DNA from: Pseudomonadota bacterium
Lineage (GTDB): Bacteria; Pseudomonadota; Alphaproteobacteria; Rhizobiales; Hyphomicrobiaceae
DNA length: 41,034 nt
Assembly (NCBI GenBank): GCA_023405815.1
Contig: JAEXXM010000035.1
Span: forward strand, 1 to 41,034
Direction: 5' to 3'
Part shown: piece by piece, positions 1-8,343 of the stretch
Layout: each line of letters begins with the position of its first letter
Position numbering within the stretch: the first letter of the stretch is position 1
Program-made: the position numbers and the translations under genes
Notes under the pieces: generated by a model
Database searches by the model: none
Seen by the model: only the letters and a program-made list of their open reading frames with translations
Told to the model about the DNA's origin: nothing

Positions 1-8
1 ATTAAGAT

Positions 9-350
9 CTAGCTCAGCTTCTTCTTGAAGAACGCGCGCGAGGGCGTCGGCCGGCGCGTGTTTTCCGGCGTGGGCTCGATCATCTTGACGGCCTGCCAGA
101 AGATAATGGGGAACACGGCGATGAGGAACACGCCGATTCCCATCAGGTCCTTCATGTCGGCGCGGAAGCCGCGGTAGAGCACCAGCATCCCCGAGCCGAT
201 GCCCGCGGCGGTCAAGAGCGTGATCAGGATTGCCTGCAGATGATGCGAGACGACGTACCAGAGGCCGACGACCGCCAGCAGTGCGGTAATGCCGATCGCC
301 GTAAGGATGCCCGGATGCGAGGCCAGGTATTGCATCAGCTCGTTGAACAT
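9..350 (-). CDS. Small three-helix inner-membrane protein, unknown function
   Basis: I do not recognise this 113-residue protein. It has three hydrophobic segments, at about residues 15-35, 38-58 and 68-90, followed by a basic soluble tail ending FFKKKLS, so it should be an inner-membrane protein with a charged cytoplasmic tail. I chose the ATG at 350 because GGGAGG lies about 6 bases upstream. A longer reading to 416 adds a non-conserved-looking Arg/Gly-rich stretch without a ribosome site. It lies 139 bases downstream of the acyl-CoA ligase gene on the same strand and may be the last gene of that transcript. No catalytic motif is visible. Confidence 0.7.
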   Translation of the reverse strand: MFNELMQYLASHPGILTAIGITALLAVVGLWYVVSHHLQAILITLLTAAGIGSGMLVLYRGFRADMKDLMGIGVFLIAVFPIIFWQAVKMIEPTPENTRRPTPSRAFFKKKLS

Positions 351-489
351 GCTTCGCCTCCCACGATTGCCGTACGTTGACCACCCGGAAAAACCCCGGA
401 CGCCGGCAGGCTGCAATTAGCACTCTATCGCGTCCGGCGTGCACGCTACCCGACAAAAAGGCGCTGCCGCGGCGTCAAAGCCACAGGAA

Positions 490-2031
490 TCAACCGGAAG
501 AGGACGCTTCCGGCAATCGCAGGGACGACCGCATGATTTTCCCGTTGGCGGTGCGCGGAAGGGCATCGACGAACACGATGGCGCGCGGCTGCTTGTAGGC
601 TGCCAGCCGTTCAGCGGCAAAGCGCTCGATGTCGGCACTGTCGGTGTGCGTGCCTGGTTGCAGCACGATGAACGCGGCAATGACGCTGACGTCGGCCCGC
701 ACGCGTGCCTCCGTGCATGCCACCTCGGCGACGGCCGGATGCTCGGCCAGCACGGCCTCGACCTCCAGCGGCGATACGCGATAGCCGAGCGCCTTCATCA
801 GGTCGTTGGCCCGTCCGCGATGGAACACGTAGCCGTCGGCATCGATTGTCGCGAGGTCGCCGCCGACGAACCATTCGCCGCGATAGACCTGGGCTTCCTC
901 GTCCGGGCGCTGCCAGTAGCCGAGCATCAGCCCCGGGTCCGAGCGGTGCACGGCAAGCAGACCTTCTTCGCCCGCGGGCAGCGGCGCGTCGCCGCCCTCG
1001 ATGGGAAGGATTGCAACGCGGCGGCCCGGTTGCGGCTTGCCGACTGCACCAGGGCGGCGCGGTGTGTCAGGGCCGCTCGACACGTAGGTGGAGATTTCGC
1101 TCATGCCGAGCGCCTCGTAGAGCGGGCGTCCCGTGCGTCCCTCCCACTCATCGAACAGCCCCGGCGGCGGTCCTTCCCCGGCCATCAGGCCATGCCGCAG
1201 CGCGCCGAAATCGGATCGCGACGGGTACTTCAGCATCTGCCGATAGACGCCTGGGACGCCGGCGAACAGCGTCGCTCCAGTCGTCGTGATGAGCCGCGGC
1301 CAGAGCGCGGGATCCTTCTCGCCGGTATAGATGATGGACGTGGCGCCGTTGGCCCACGGATCTGTCAGCCCGCAGCCGAGCGTGAACGTCCAGTTGAAAG
1401 CGCCCGCATGCAGCATGCGGTCGTCCGGGCCGATGCCGTACCAGCCCTGATACATCGGACGTCGCCCGAATGCGGAGCGCTGGGCATGCAGGACGCCCTT
1501 GGGAGAAGCAGTGGTGCCGGACGTGTAGATGAGAAACGCCGGATCATCGGCCGCGGTGTCAGCGTATCCGGCGCGCGGGGCCTCCTGCAGCATGCGTGCA
1601 ATGTCATCGGCCGAGAAATTTCGCACGTTACCGGGCAGGCTCTCGACGGCGAGCTCATCGGAGAGCGCGATGGCCTCAGCACCGCTGTCTTCGAGCATGA
1701 ACAGAACTTCGCGCGTCGTGAGCTGCGTCGACGTCGGCAGCGGCACGAAGCCCCCGGCGATGGCGCCGAAGAACAACAGCGCATAGGCACTCGTATTGTC
1801 GAGGCGGATCAGGATACGCGCGCCGGGGCGAAGCCCCGCCTGCTTGAGACCGCCGGCGATGCGCAGCACCGCATCCTCGATCGCCGCGAACGTCCATGCT
1901 TCGGCAGGCTCCGCGCAGACTTCGTCGATGACGAGGAGCGCAGGCGAATTCGGACGGCGCGCCGCTGCGCGGCCTATGGCATACGCCGCCATGTTGAACT
2001 GCGGCGTGACGATCTCTTGTGTGTCAGTCAC
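490..2031 (-). CDS. AMP-forming acyl-CoA synthetase (benzoate-CoA ligase-like)
   Basis: An ANL-superfamily enzyme of about 513 residues that activates a carboxylic acid to its acyl-CoA through an acyl-adenylate. The phosphate-binding loop YTSGTTASPKGV, the YEALGMSE motif, the hinge region around GDLATIDADGY and the C-terminal lysine motif PRTANGKIMRS are all intact. Its length and motifs resemble benzoate/cyclohexanecarboxylate-CoA ligases more than long-chain enzymes, but the substrate cannot be read. The best start is GTG at 2031, whose GTGA overlaps the stop of the upstream solute-binding protein gene, so the two are probably translationally coupled. An ATG at 2049 would lie deeper inside the upstream gene, and an internal ATG (MAAYAIG) is the other alternative. 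Confidence 0.88.
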   Translation of the reverse strand: MTDTQEIVTPQFNMAAYAIGRAAARRPNSPALLVIDEVCAEPAEAWTFAAIEDAVLRIAGGLKQAGLRPGARILIRLDNTSAYALLFFGAIAGGFVPLPTSTQLTTREVLFMLEDSGAEAIALSDELAVESLPGNVRNFSADDIARMLQEAPRAGYADTAADDPAFLIYTSGTTASPKGVLHAQRSAFGRRPMYQGWYGIGPDDRMLHAGAFNWTFTLGCGLTDPWANGATSIIYTGEKDPALWPRLITTTGATLFAGVPGVYRQMLKYPSRSDFGALRHGLMAGEGPPPGLFDEWEGRTGRPLYEALGMSEISTYVSSGPDTPRRPGAVGKPQPGRRVAILPIEGGDAPLPAGEEGLLAVHRSDPGLMLGYWQRPDEEAQVYRGEWFVGGDLATIDADGYVFHRGRANDLMKALGYRVSPLEVEAVLAEHPAVAEVACTEARVRADVSVIAAFIVLQPGTHTDSADIERFAAERLAAYKQPRAIVFVDALPRTANGKIMRSSLRLPEASSSG

Positions 2032-3818
2032 TTTGCGTCTGCAGCCCACCAGCTATCGGCATTGTAGCCGAACAGCGGCGTCTTCTCCGGATGTTGCAGG
2101 CGTACCCAGTACGCCAGCCATTGTTTTGGAATGTAGAAGAGAGGGATCACGTAGTCGCCGGACAGCAACACGCGGTCGAGGGCGCGCACTGCCGAGACGA
2201 AGTTCTCTTCCGTCTTAGCCGCGAGAAGCGCCTGGATCATCGCGTCGACCGCCGGATTGGCGACGCCAGCGAAATTGTACGTCCCCGGAACGTCACGCGA
2301 TTGCGAGGACCAGCGGAACAGCTGCTCGTTCCCGGGCGAGAGCGACGATGTCCATGTGTTCTGGATCATGTCGTAGTCGTAGTTGGTCAGCCGCTGCTGG
2401 TACTGCGAGCTGTCGACGACGCGCAGGTTGACCTTAATTCCGAGGCGCTCCACGTCGCGCGCGAACGATAGCAGCAGGCTCTCCTGCACCGTCGACACGG
2501 CAAGGATCTCGAACTCCAGTTGCCGACCGCTTTCTCTGTTGACGAGCTTTCCCTTGCGCAACTCGTATCCGGCTTCCTCCAGAAGACGGAATGCACGCTC
2601 CTGGTTCTCGCGGCTGCGGCCGGAGCCGTCGGTGGAAGGAAACCGATACGTGCCCTCCATGATCGCCGGCTTCACGGCGGTGGGGAACGGCGCCAGAAGC
2701 TCCCTCTCGCGCGCGTCCGCCGGATGACCGGGGGAGGCAAGGATCGAGCGCTCGAAGTAGCTCTGCGTCCGGCTGTAGAGGCCGGCATAGAGCGTGCGGT
2801 TGATCCACTCGAAGTCGAACAGGTAGATGAGCGCCTCGCGCACGCGAGGGTCGGCGAATACCTGTCGGCGCGTGTTGAACACGAGGCCGGTCATGCCGGC
2901 GGGGATGCCGATCTCGAACTCCCGCTTGACCGCGCGCCCGTCGCGAATGGCTGGGAAGTCGTAGCCGTTCGCCCATCGGCGCGGGTCCTCTTCGGGCCAG
3001 AGGTCGATCTGACCGGTCTTGAAGGCGTCGAACATCACCGAGCCGTCCCGGAAATAGTCAAAGCGGATCTCGTCGAAGTTGAAGCGGCCGCGGTTCACAG
3101 GCAGATCTCGCCCCCAGTAGTTCGGATCGCGCGCGAATGTGATGGAGCGGCCGGGATCGATCCTGCTTACTTTGTAAGGGCCCGAGCCGATCGGTGGCGC
3201 CAGCGTCGTGTCTTCGAACGCCTTGGGGTCTATCGCGTGCTTGGGCAGCACCGGCATCAGCGCCATGATGAGCGGGATCTCGCGGTCGCCCGCGGCATCG
3301 AACGTGAAGCGCACGTCGTGGTCCGACAGGCGCTCCGACTTCACCACCTTGGAGAAATAGGTCCGATGGTTGGGGCGCCCCTTCTCCCTGAGCAGCTCCA
3401 GCGTGAAGATGACGTCGTCCGCCGTGATGGGGTGCCCGTCCGAGAACCGCGCTTTGGGATTGAGGTGGAAAGCGACCCATGAGCGGTCCTCCGGCACCTC
3501 GATGGTCTCGGCGATCTGCGCGTATACCGTAAACGGCTCGTCGAGCCCGCGCGCCATCAGGCTTTCGATGGTGAAATCGCGCACGCCGGAGACCGGCGTT
3601 CCTTTGACGATGAGCGGGTTCATGCTGTCGAACGAGCCGGAAGATCCCAGCGTCAGGCGGCCGCCCTTGGGCGCTTCCGGGTTCACATAGGAAAAATGCG
3701 AAAACCCCGCCGGCTCTTTCGGCGTCCCGTAGAGCGCAAAGGCTCCTGTCGGTTTCCCGATGGCGCCATAGGCAGACATCAGCAGTGCAAGGATGGATAC
3801 GGTCAGCCTATGCAGCAT
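2028..3818 (-). CDS. Extracellular solute-binding protein, family 5 (YejA-like peptide/opine ABC transporter)
   Basis: Periplasmic binding protein of an ABC importer for peptides or peptide-like compounds. It has 596 residues with an N-terminal signal peptide (hydrophobic core SILALLMSAYGAIG). The SBP_bac_5 features are clear: LTLGSSGSFDSMNPL near the N-terminus, RFSDGHPITADDVIFTLELL at about residues 125-145, and GSGPYKV followed by RDPNYWGRDLP. The opening GFSHFSYVNPEAPKGG resembles the YejA subgroup (microcin C/opine type). The start has GGAG five bases upstream. No permease or ATPase gene lies beside it, so partners must be elsewhere. Its stop overlaps the ligase start (GTGA), an unusual partner for a binding protein. 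Confidence 0.9.
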   Translation of the reverse strand: MLHRLTVSILALLMSAYGAIGKPTGAFALYGTPKEPAGFSHFSYVNPEAPKGGRLTLGSSGSFDSMNPLIVKGTPVSGVRDFTIESLMARGLDEPFTVYAQIAETIEVPEDRSWVAFHLNPKARFSDGHPITADDVIFTLELLREKGRPNHRTYFSKVVKSERLSDHDVRFTFDAAGDREIPLIMALMPVLPKHAIDPKAFEDTTLAPPIGSGPYKVSRIDPGRSITFARDPNYWGRDLPVNRGRFNFDEIRFDYFRDGSVMFDAFKTGQIDLWPEEDPRRWANGYDFPAIRDGRAVKREFEIGIPAGMTGLVFNTRRQVFADPRVREALIYLFDFEWINRTLYAGLYSRTQSYFERSILASPGHPADARERELLAPFPTAVKPAIMEGTYRFPSTDGSGRSRENQERAFRLLEEAGYELRKGKLVNRESGRQLEFEILAVSTVQESLLLSFARDVERLGIKVNLRVVDSSQYQQRLTNYDYDMIQNTWTSSLSPGNEQLFRWSSQSRDVPGTYNFAGVANPAVDAMIQALLAAKTEENFVSAVRALDRVLLSGDYVIPLFYIPKQWLAYWVRLQHPEKTPLFGYNADSWWAADAK

Positions 3819-4125
3819 CCGGGCTCCGGGATTTGCCCGCCATCGCGGCCTAGGGGCAATTGTGCCCGTATTATCACAGCTTACCCGAGAGGCCAGCGCG
3901 TATGGGCCGAAGGCAGTGTGGCGCCTCGCGTTGCGCGATTGCCACGTCGTTGGCTGCGGATAGGGTGATTACACCTTGCGCTATTTCTGCGGCCACGGGA
4001 TTGCCGCAATCGGGTTCTTACTGCGGCTCCATGACCGCCGAGGGGCGTCATAGGGCGCGCCAGACGTGCTCGCCTGCGGAGGGACGAGTTGGGTGGGCCA
4101 GCTCGCTAAAAGAGGTTTGTATTCC
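3819..4125. other. Divergent intergenic region
   Basis: About 300 bases separate the minus-strand solute-binding protein from the plus-strand IalB-family gene, so promoters for both must lie here. Open frames run through it on both strands but lack ribosome sites and protein-like composition. I find no convincing -35/-10 pair, operator dyad or RNA gene. AGAGG at about 4111-4115 serves the ialB-like start. Confidence 0.4.
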
Positions 4126-4989
4126 ATGACAAATAACGTTGCGCACCTCCTGGACAAGGGGCGGAGCGCCCGCGGGGTCGCGGCGGTGTGCGCCGCGCTT
4201 GGGCTCGCCGCCATGATCGCCGGCACGCCCGCATTCGCTCAGGCGCCCGCTGCTCCTGCGGCTCCCGCTGCTCCTGCTGCCAAGCAGCCGGCCGCCAAGG
4301 CCGACGCCAAGGCTCCTGCGGCTGCCGCCGACAAGAAGAGCGCCTGGGTGAAGCTGTGCGAGAAGGCGCCCTTCAATCACAAGGACAAGGACGGCAAGGA
4401 CGTCAAGGAAGAGAAGAACATCTGCCTGACGCACCACGAGCGTCTCGATGGCACCACCGGCATGGTGATGGTGTCCGCGGCCATTCGCGAGATCGAGGGC
4501 TCCGACAAGAAGAGCATGATGGTCATGGTGCCGCTCGGCATGGCGCTTCCGCCCGGACTGCGTGCTGCCGTGTACACCAAGGAGCAGTGGGCTCAGGCCG
4601 CCAAGAACGAGAAGATCGACGAGAAGACGCTGAAGCCTGTCGCCCTCAAGTTCTCGCTCTGCCATGCCGCGGGCTGCACCGCCGAGGTCGAAGCGACGGC
4701 TGAGATCCTCGAGCAGATGAAGACCGGTGGCGGCATCATGGTCATCGCCATGAACGCGGGCGCCCAGCCGATCGGCTTCCCGGTTCCGCTCGACGGTTTC
4801 ACCGAGGCCTATGCCGGCAAGCCAGTCGACAACAAGGAATACGCCAAGGCGCGTGGTCAGCTGATGGCTCAGATCCGCGAGCGTCAGCAGGCGGCTCTTG
4901 AGAAGTACAAGGCCGAGCAGATGAAGAATCTGCCGACGCCTCCGGCTGGCGCCGCTGCTCCGGCTGCTGCCCCCGCCGCGAAGAAGTAA
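4126..4989 (+). CDS. Invasion-associated locus B (IalB) family protein
   Basis: A secreted periplasmic protein of 287 residues. A long signal peptide ends in ...IAGTPAFAQ at about residue 40 and is followed by an Ala/Pro/Lys-rich linker. The IalB domain spans about residues 70-255: WVKLCEKAPF, then KNICLTHHERLD, and near the end FSLCHAAGCTAEVEA, with the four cysteines typical of the family. The C-terminus returns to an Ala/Pro/Lys tail. IalB proteins are named for Bartonella invasion, but they are widespread in free-living Hyphomicrobiales and the molecular role is not established. ATG 4126 was chosen because AGAGG lies about 10 bases upstream; an earlier start at 4066 would only add residues before the signal peptide. 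A strong terminator follows. Confidence 0.88.
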   Translation: MTNNVAHLLDKGRSARGVAAVCAALGLAAMIAGTPAFAQAPAAPAAPAAPAAKQPAAKADAKAPAAAADKKSAWVKLCEKAPFNHKDKDGKDVKEEKNICLTHHERLDGTTGMVMVSAAIREIEGSDKKSMMVMVPLGMALPPGLRAAVYTKEQWAQAAKNEKIDEKTLKPVALKFSLCHAAGCTAEVEATAEILEQMKTGGGIMVIAMNAGAQPIGFPVPLDGFTEAYAGKPVDNKEYAKARGQLMAQIRERQQAALEKYKAEQMKNLPTPPAGAAAPAAAPAAKK

Positions 4990-5020
4990 TCCATCGCCGC
5001 GCGCGATCGGTACATGCGAA

Positions 5021-5048
5021 ACCGCCCGGCTCGGCCGGGCGGTTTTTT
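5021..5048 (+). terminator. Rho-independent terminator of the ialB-like gene
   Basis: A perfect 10-bp stem (ACCGCCCGGC at 5021-5030 pairing with GCCGGGCGGT at 5034-5043) with a TCG loop is followed at once by a run of T to 5048. It sits about 30 bases after the ialB-like stop and also separates this gene from the convergent hspQ gene. Confidence 0.93.
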
Positions 5049-5069
5049 CATGTCGTCGCTGCTTAAGTA

Positions 5070-5402
5070 TCAGTGCGATTGCAGGAAGATGGCGCGATAG
5101 CCGCCGTTCTCATCCTCGGTAAACAACTCGGTGAGTTGCGGGTGGCGCAGCGGCTGGCCGCTTTCGTCAGGAAGCAGGTTCTGCTCGGAGACGTAGGCGA
5201 TGTACTCGGTCTCCGCATTCTCGGCCAGCAGATGATAGAACGGCTGCTTCTTGTGCGGGCGGATCTGCTCCGGGATCGAGAGCCACCACTCCTCGGTGTT
5301 GTCGAACTCCGGATCGATATCGAAGATGACGCCGCGGAACGGATAGAAGCGGTGGCGCACCACCTGCCCAACTGCGAATTTTGCCTGCCTCACCGTGCCC
5401 AT
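5070..5402 (-). CDS. hspQ: Heat shock protein HspQ (hemimethylated-DNA-binding/YccV family)
   Basis: A 110-residue cytoplasmic protein of the HspQ/YccV-like fold, near the usual length of about 105. The family core is visible: FAVGQVVRHRFYPFRGVIFD at residues 9-28, then WWLSIPEQIRPHKKQPFYHL and YIAYVSEQNLLPD. In enterobacteria HspQ modulates Lon-dependent proteolysis and stability of DnaA variants. That is family knowledge, not something this sequence shows. The ATG at 5402 fits the family N-terminus; the frame stays open far upstream but antisense to mcl. It lies about 100 bases downstream of mcl on the same strand and could be co-transcribed. Confidence 0.88.
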   Translation of the reverse strand: MGTVRQAKFAVGQVVRHRFYPFRGVIFDIDPEFDNTEEWWLSIPEQIRPHKKQPFYHLLAENAETEYIAYVSEQNLLPDESGQPLRHPQLTELFTEDENGGYRAIFLQSH

Positions 5403-5506
5403 GGCCTGCGCCCGTTCGTCGTCGGCGCCATTCGACGGGAGTGGGCCGCTGATGTCAACCAAAGCGCGTAGACGGGTCGACGGCTTGCGCCGGCAGTAGC
5501 CCGCGG

Positions 5507-6562
5507 TCACAGCCCGTAGGCCGCCGCCTTCTCCGGGTCCTTGGCCGCCACCAGACGCGCGAGGTCGACGATGACCTTTGCCTGCTTCCAGGTCGCGTCG
5601 TCCTGCATCTTGCCGTCGATCATCACGGCGCCGGTCCCGTCGGGCATGGCCTCGAGAATGCGCTTTGCGAATACAACTTCTTTCTCGTCCGGCGAGAACA
5701 CGCGCTTGGCGATGTCGATCTGCGTCGGATGCAGCGACCACGCGCCAAGGCAGCCCTGAAGGAAGGCGTTGCGGAACTGCGCCTCGCACGCGGCTCCATC
5801 GGAGAAGTCGCCAAAGGGTCCGTAGAACGGCTTCAGCCCGTAGGCGAGGCAGGCATCGACCATCTTGCCGACGGTGTAATGCCAGAGGTCCTGCTGGTAG
5901 AACGCGCGCTTGGCCGCCGCGTCGCTGCCGGCGTCGGCGAGAACGCCGTAGTCGGGGTGCCCGCCGCCGACGCGCGTCGTCTTCATGCCGCGCGAGGCCG
6001 CAAGGTCCGCGGGCCCGAGGCTCATGCCGTGCATGCGCGGGGATGCTGCGGCTATCGCCTCGACGTTGTTCACGCCCTCGGCAGTCTCGAGGATCGCGTG
6101 GATCAGGATCGGCTTCTTGACCGAGTGCTTGGCTTCGAGCTGGGCGAGGAGCTGGTCGAGATAATGAATGTCCCATGGTCCTTCGACCTTGGGCAGCATG
6201 ATCACGTCGAGCTTGTTGCCGACCTCGGCGACGATCTCGGTCACGTCATCGAGCATCCACGGGCTGTTGAGGCAGTTGATGCGCGTCCAAAGGCCAGTCG
6301 TGCCGAAATCATTATCGCGCGCCATGGCGATGAACCCGGCTCGGGCCGCTTGCTTCTGATCGGCGGGGATGGCGTCCTCGAGGTTGCCCAGGACGACATC
6401 CACCTGGCCCGCTATATCCTTGATCTTGGAGCGGATCTTCTCATTGTGCGGGGGCACGAAGTGGATCATGCGCTCGAGCCGCACGGGCAGCGCGCGATAG
6501 GGCTCGGGAGCACCGATGGCGAGCGGAGAAAAGAACTTTGCAGGCGTACGGCTGGCGGCCAT
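5507..6562 (-). CDS. mcl: Malyl-CoA / beta-methylmalyl-CoA lyase, Chloroflexus-like
   Basis: A HpcH/HpaI (CitE-like) aldolase of about 351 residues that cleaves malyl-CoA-type thioesters, giving acetyl- or propionyl-CoA plus glyoxylate. Visible features are VDVVLGNLEDAI (metal/substrate acid), MLPKVEGPWDIHYLDQ, LIHAILETAEGVNN (metal-binding Glu), MHGMSLGPADLAASRGMK and the C-terminal MPDGTGAVMIDGKMQDD. From memory these runs resemble the Chloroflexus enzyme of the 3-hydroxypropionate bicycle more than the shorter serine-cycle MclA of Methylobacterium. ATG 6562 is preferred because GGGGAG lies 10 bases upstream. ATG 6580 is possible but has no ribosome site. It follows a MarR gene by 120 bases on the same strand, which may regulate it. 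Confidence 0.9.
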   Translation of the reverse strand: MAASRTPAKFFSPLAIGAPEPYRALPVRLERMIHFVPPHNEKIRSKIKDIAGQVDVVLGNLEDAIPADQKQAARAGFIAMARDNDFGTTGLWTRINCLNSPWMLDDVTEIVAEVGNKLDVIMLPKVEGPWDIHYLDQLLAQLEAKHSVKKPILIHAILETAEGVNNVEAIAAASPRMHGMSLGPADLAASRGMKTTRVGGGHPDYGVLADAGSDAAAKRAFYQQDLWHYTVGKMVDACLAYGLKPFYGPFGDFSDGAACEAQFRNAFLQGCLGAWSLHPTQIDIAKRVFSPDEKEVVFAKRILEAMPDGTGAVMIDGKMQDDATWKQAKVIVDLARLVAAKDPEKAAAYGL

Positions 6563-6682
6563 CGCGGCGGAACTCCCCATGTTGCAGCGCGGCGCACTCT
6601 ATTGGGCCGACGGCGCGAGTCAACGCCGTCGGTGCGGCCGTCGGAGGCTGGGCTGGCGGGTCCCGTAGGCGAGGGACGCCGG

Positions 6683-7108
6683 CTAGGTCTTGGCAGGCTC
6701 CAACGCGGCGACGATAGCGCGCAGGTTGGCAATGAACGTTCGCGCCCGCGTGGCCGGCAGCGCCTCTACGAGGGCCATTTCGACGCGCTCCACGATCGGC
6801 TCGGAAACGGAGAGCACCTTGCGGCCTGTGTCGGTCAGAGAGATTGCGTAGGCGCGGGCGTCATGGCGCGTGCGCCGGCGCTTCAGTAGTCCCTTCCGGA
6901 TGAGGAGCTGCACCACCTGCGAGACGGTCGACCGGTCGATGCCGGTCGCATTAATGATGTCCTGCTGGCTGAGGCCGTCGCGCTCGGCGGCAGCGACCAG
7001 CACCGTGTACTGAGTGGACGTCACGTCGATTCCTGCCATGTGCTCCTGGAACAGGTCGCTGGCGCACTGGTGGACGCGGTGGAGGAGATGCAGGGTGGAA
7101 GAATTCAC
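6683..7108 (-). CDS. MarR-family transcriptional regulator
   Basis: A 141-residue winged-helix protein with the MarR layout. An N-terminal helix (LHLLHRVHQCASDLFQEH) is followed by the recognition region LSQQDIINATGIDRSTVSQV at about residues 46-65. The wing is KRRRTRHDARAYAISLTDTG, with the Asp-Xaa-Arg motif, and the C-terminal helices are dimerising. It starts with GTG at 7108. MarR proteins usually repress neighbouring catabolic genes and are released by aromatic or phenolic ligands, so the downstream malyl-CoA lyase and the divergent AraC gene are candidate targets. No ligand can be inferred. Confidence 0.88.
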   Translation of the reverse strand: MNSSTLHLLHRVHQCASDLFQEHMAGIDVTSTQYTVLVAAAERDGLSQQDIINATGIDRSTVSQVVQLLIRKGLLKRRRTRHDARAYAISLTDTGRKVLSVSEPIVERVEMALVEALPATRARTFIANLRAIVAALEPAKT

Positions 7109-7273
7109 GGCGGAGCAACCTTGACGGGTAGTCCCCGGGGCGGGATTGCCCGGAGATCGTTGATGATGGACCTGGAAACTCGGTAGACTGAATAAACCCT
7201 ACCTCGCCCGGGCGTGCTTGACCGAGGAAGCACAATTGTTTGACCCTGCAGGTACATCCACGGACTTGCGATA
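7109..7273. promoter_or_regulatory. Divergent promoter region of marR-like and araC-like genes
   Basis: These 165 bases separate two divergently transcribed regulator genes and must hold both promoters. The stretch around 7180-7200 is less GC-rich than its surroundings. I cannot identify a clear operator dyad. Confidence 0.4.
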
Positions 7274-8221
7274 ATGCCGGTCGCCTTTACCACCGAGCTT
7301 CTCGATGAGCGCGACCGCATCCCCTATTGGGTCGACGTGGCGTCGAAGACGTACTACGCCCACGGCTTTTCTGCGCGCAGCAAGGACTTCACCGGACGCC
7401 TGACCTCGGGCGCGCTGGACAATCTCTTGCTGACGATCTGCGACTGCGGCCCCTGCTCGGTGACGCGATCCCGGCACGACACCACGAGCGACGACATCGA
7501 CGACTACATCATGTCGATACGGCTCGAAGGCAGGTCGCTGTTCACGCAGGGTGAGCGCGTCGTCGTCATGGAGCCCGGCAAGGTGCTTCTCCATAACACC
7601 GGCAAGCCGCTCCAAATGGACTTTCCCGAGTTCACGCGCTCGCTGCACGTGACGGTCCCGCGCGACGTCATGCGGCCGTTGATTGGAGAGCTCGACGCGC
7701 TGCGCGTCATGTCCATCGAAGCCGCTGCCGTGGGGCTGGCCGTCGATTTCGTCCGCTCGCTCGTAGACCGCCTCGACAAGCTGGACGCGCTGGCGCTGCC
7801 CCGTCTGGCTAGCCAGGTGGTTGACCTGATGTCGCTGGCCATCCGCTCGGAAAGCGGAGGTGGTCCGCTGCCCACGGTGCGCGCCAATGCTCTGCGCCGG
7901 GTGAAGGCGGAGATCGAGAAGCGCCTCAGCGACCCCGGTCTCAATCCCGCCATCGCCGCCTCGGAGGCCGGGATGAGCGTGCGCTATGCCAACGCCCTGC
8001 TGGCGGAGGAGGGCACCTCGCTCGAGCGCTACATCCAGACCCGGCGGCTCGACCGGTGCCGCCGCGCCCTCGAGGATCCGCTTCAATCCCATCGCATGAT
8101 CGGTGAGATTGCCTATGCGTGGGGGTTCTCGGACCATTCGCACTTTACGCGACGCTTCCGAGAAGCCTTCGGAATGACCCCCAGCGACTGCCGCATGCAG
8201 GCTAGGCCGGGGGCGCGGTGA
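7274..8221 (+). CDS. AraC-family transcriptional regulator
   Basis: A 315-residue regulator. Residues 1 to about 200 form an AraC-binding-like (FeaR/AraC_binding_2 type) sensor domain beginning FTTELLDERDRIPYWVDVAS, a typical start for this subgroup. The C-terminal AraC DNA-binding domain spans about 210-312, with two helix-turn-helices: LNPAIAASEAGMSVRYANAL, then MIGEIAYAWGFSDHSHFTRR followed by FREAFGMTPSDCR. The ligand is unknown. It lies divergent from the MarR gene and upstream of a two-component system on the same strand, 122 bases apart, so it is more likely a separate transcription unit. Confidence 0.9.
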   Translation: MPVAFTTELLDERDRIPYWVDVASKTYYAHGFSARSKDFTGRLTSGALDNLLLTICDCGPCSVTRSRHDTTSDDIDDYIMSIRLEGRSLFTQGERVVVMEPGKVLLHNTGKPLQMDFPEFTRSLHVTVPRDVMRPLIGELDALRVMSIEAAAVGLAVDFVRSLVDRLDKLDALALPRLASQVVDLMSLAIRSESGGGPLPTVRANALRRVKAEIEKRLSDPGLNPAIAASEAGMSVRYANALLAEEGTSLERYIQTRRLDRCRRALEDPLQSHRMIGEIAYAWGFSDHSHFTRRFREAFGMTPSDCRMQARPGAR

Positions 8222-8263
8222 CAGCGGCCGCCAACCTGCGTCGACGCGAATTTTGTGCCGATC

Positions 8264-8298
8264 TTACGCTTCCGTAATAATGCGGAAATCTCTCCGCA
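8264..8298. promoter_or_regulatory. Pair of short inverted repeats upstream of the response regulator
   Basis: Two perfect dyads lie side by side: TTACG-CTTC-CGTAA (8264-8277) and TGCGGA-AATCTC-TCCGCA (8281-8298). They fall 45-80 bases upstream of the response-regulator start, where a promoter or autoregulatory operator would be expected. The role is inferred from position only. Confidence 0.45.
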
Positions 8299-8343
8299 AT
8301 GCCGGCCACATAGGCTGGTCCGAGGGCACTAGGAACAATCGCC

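Noticed and set aside
439..2067. 542-codon plus-strand frame over the acyl-CoA ligase gene
   Set aside because: It is antisense to a gene with all ANL motifs; the translation is Arg/Ala/Gly-rich with no motif and is a product of high GC codon bias.
5403..6176. N-terminal extension of HspQ by 258 codons
   Set aside because: The open frame continues only because it is antisense-compatible with mcl; the family protein begins at the ATG at 5402.
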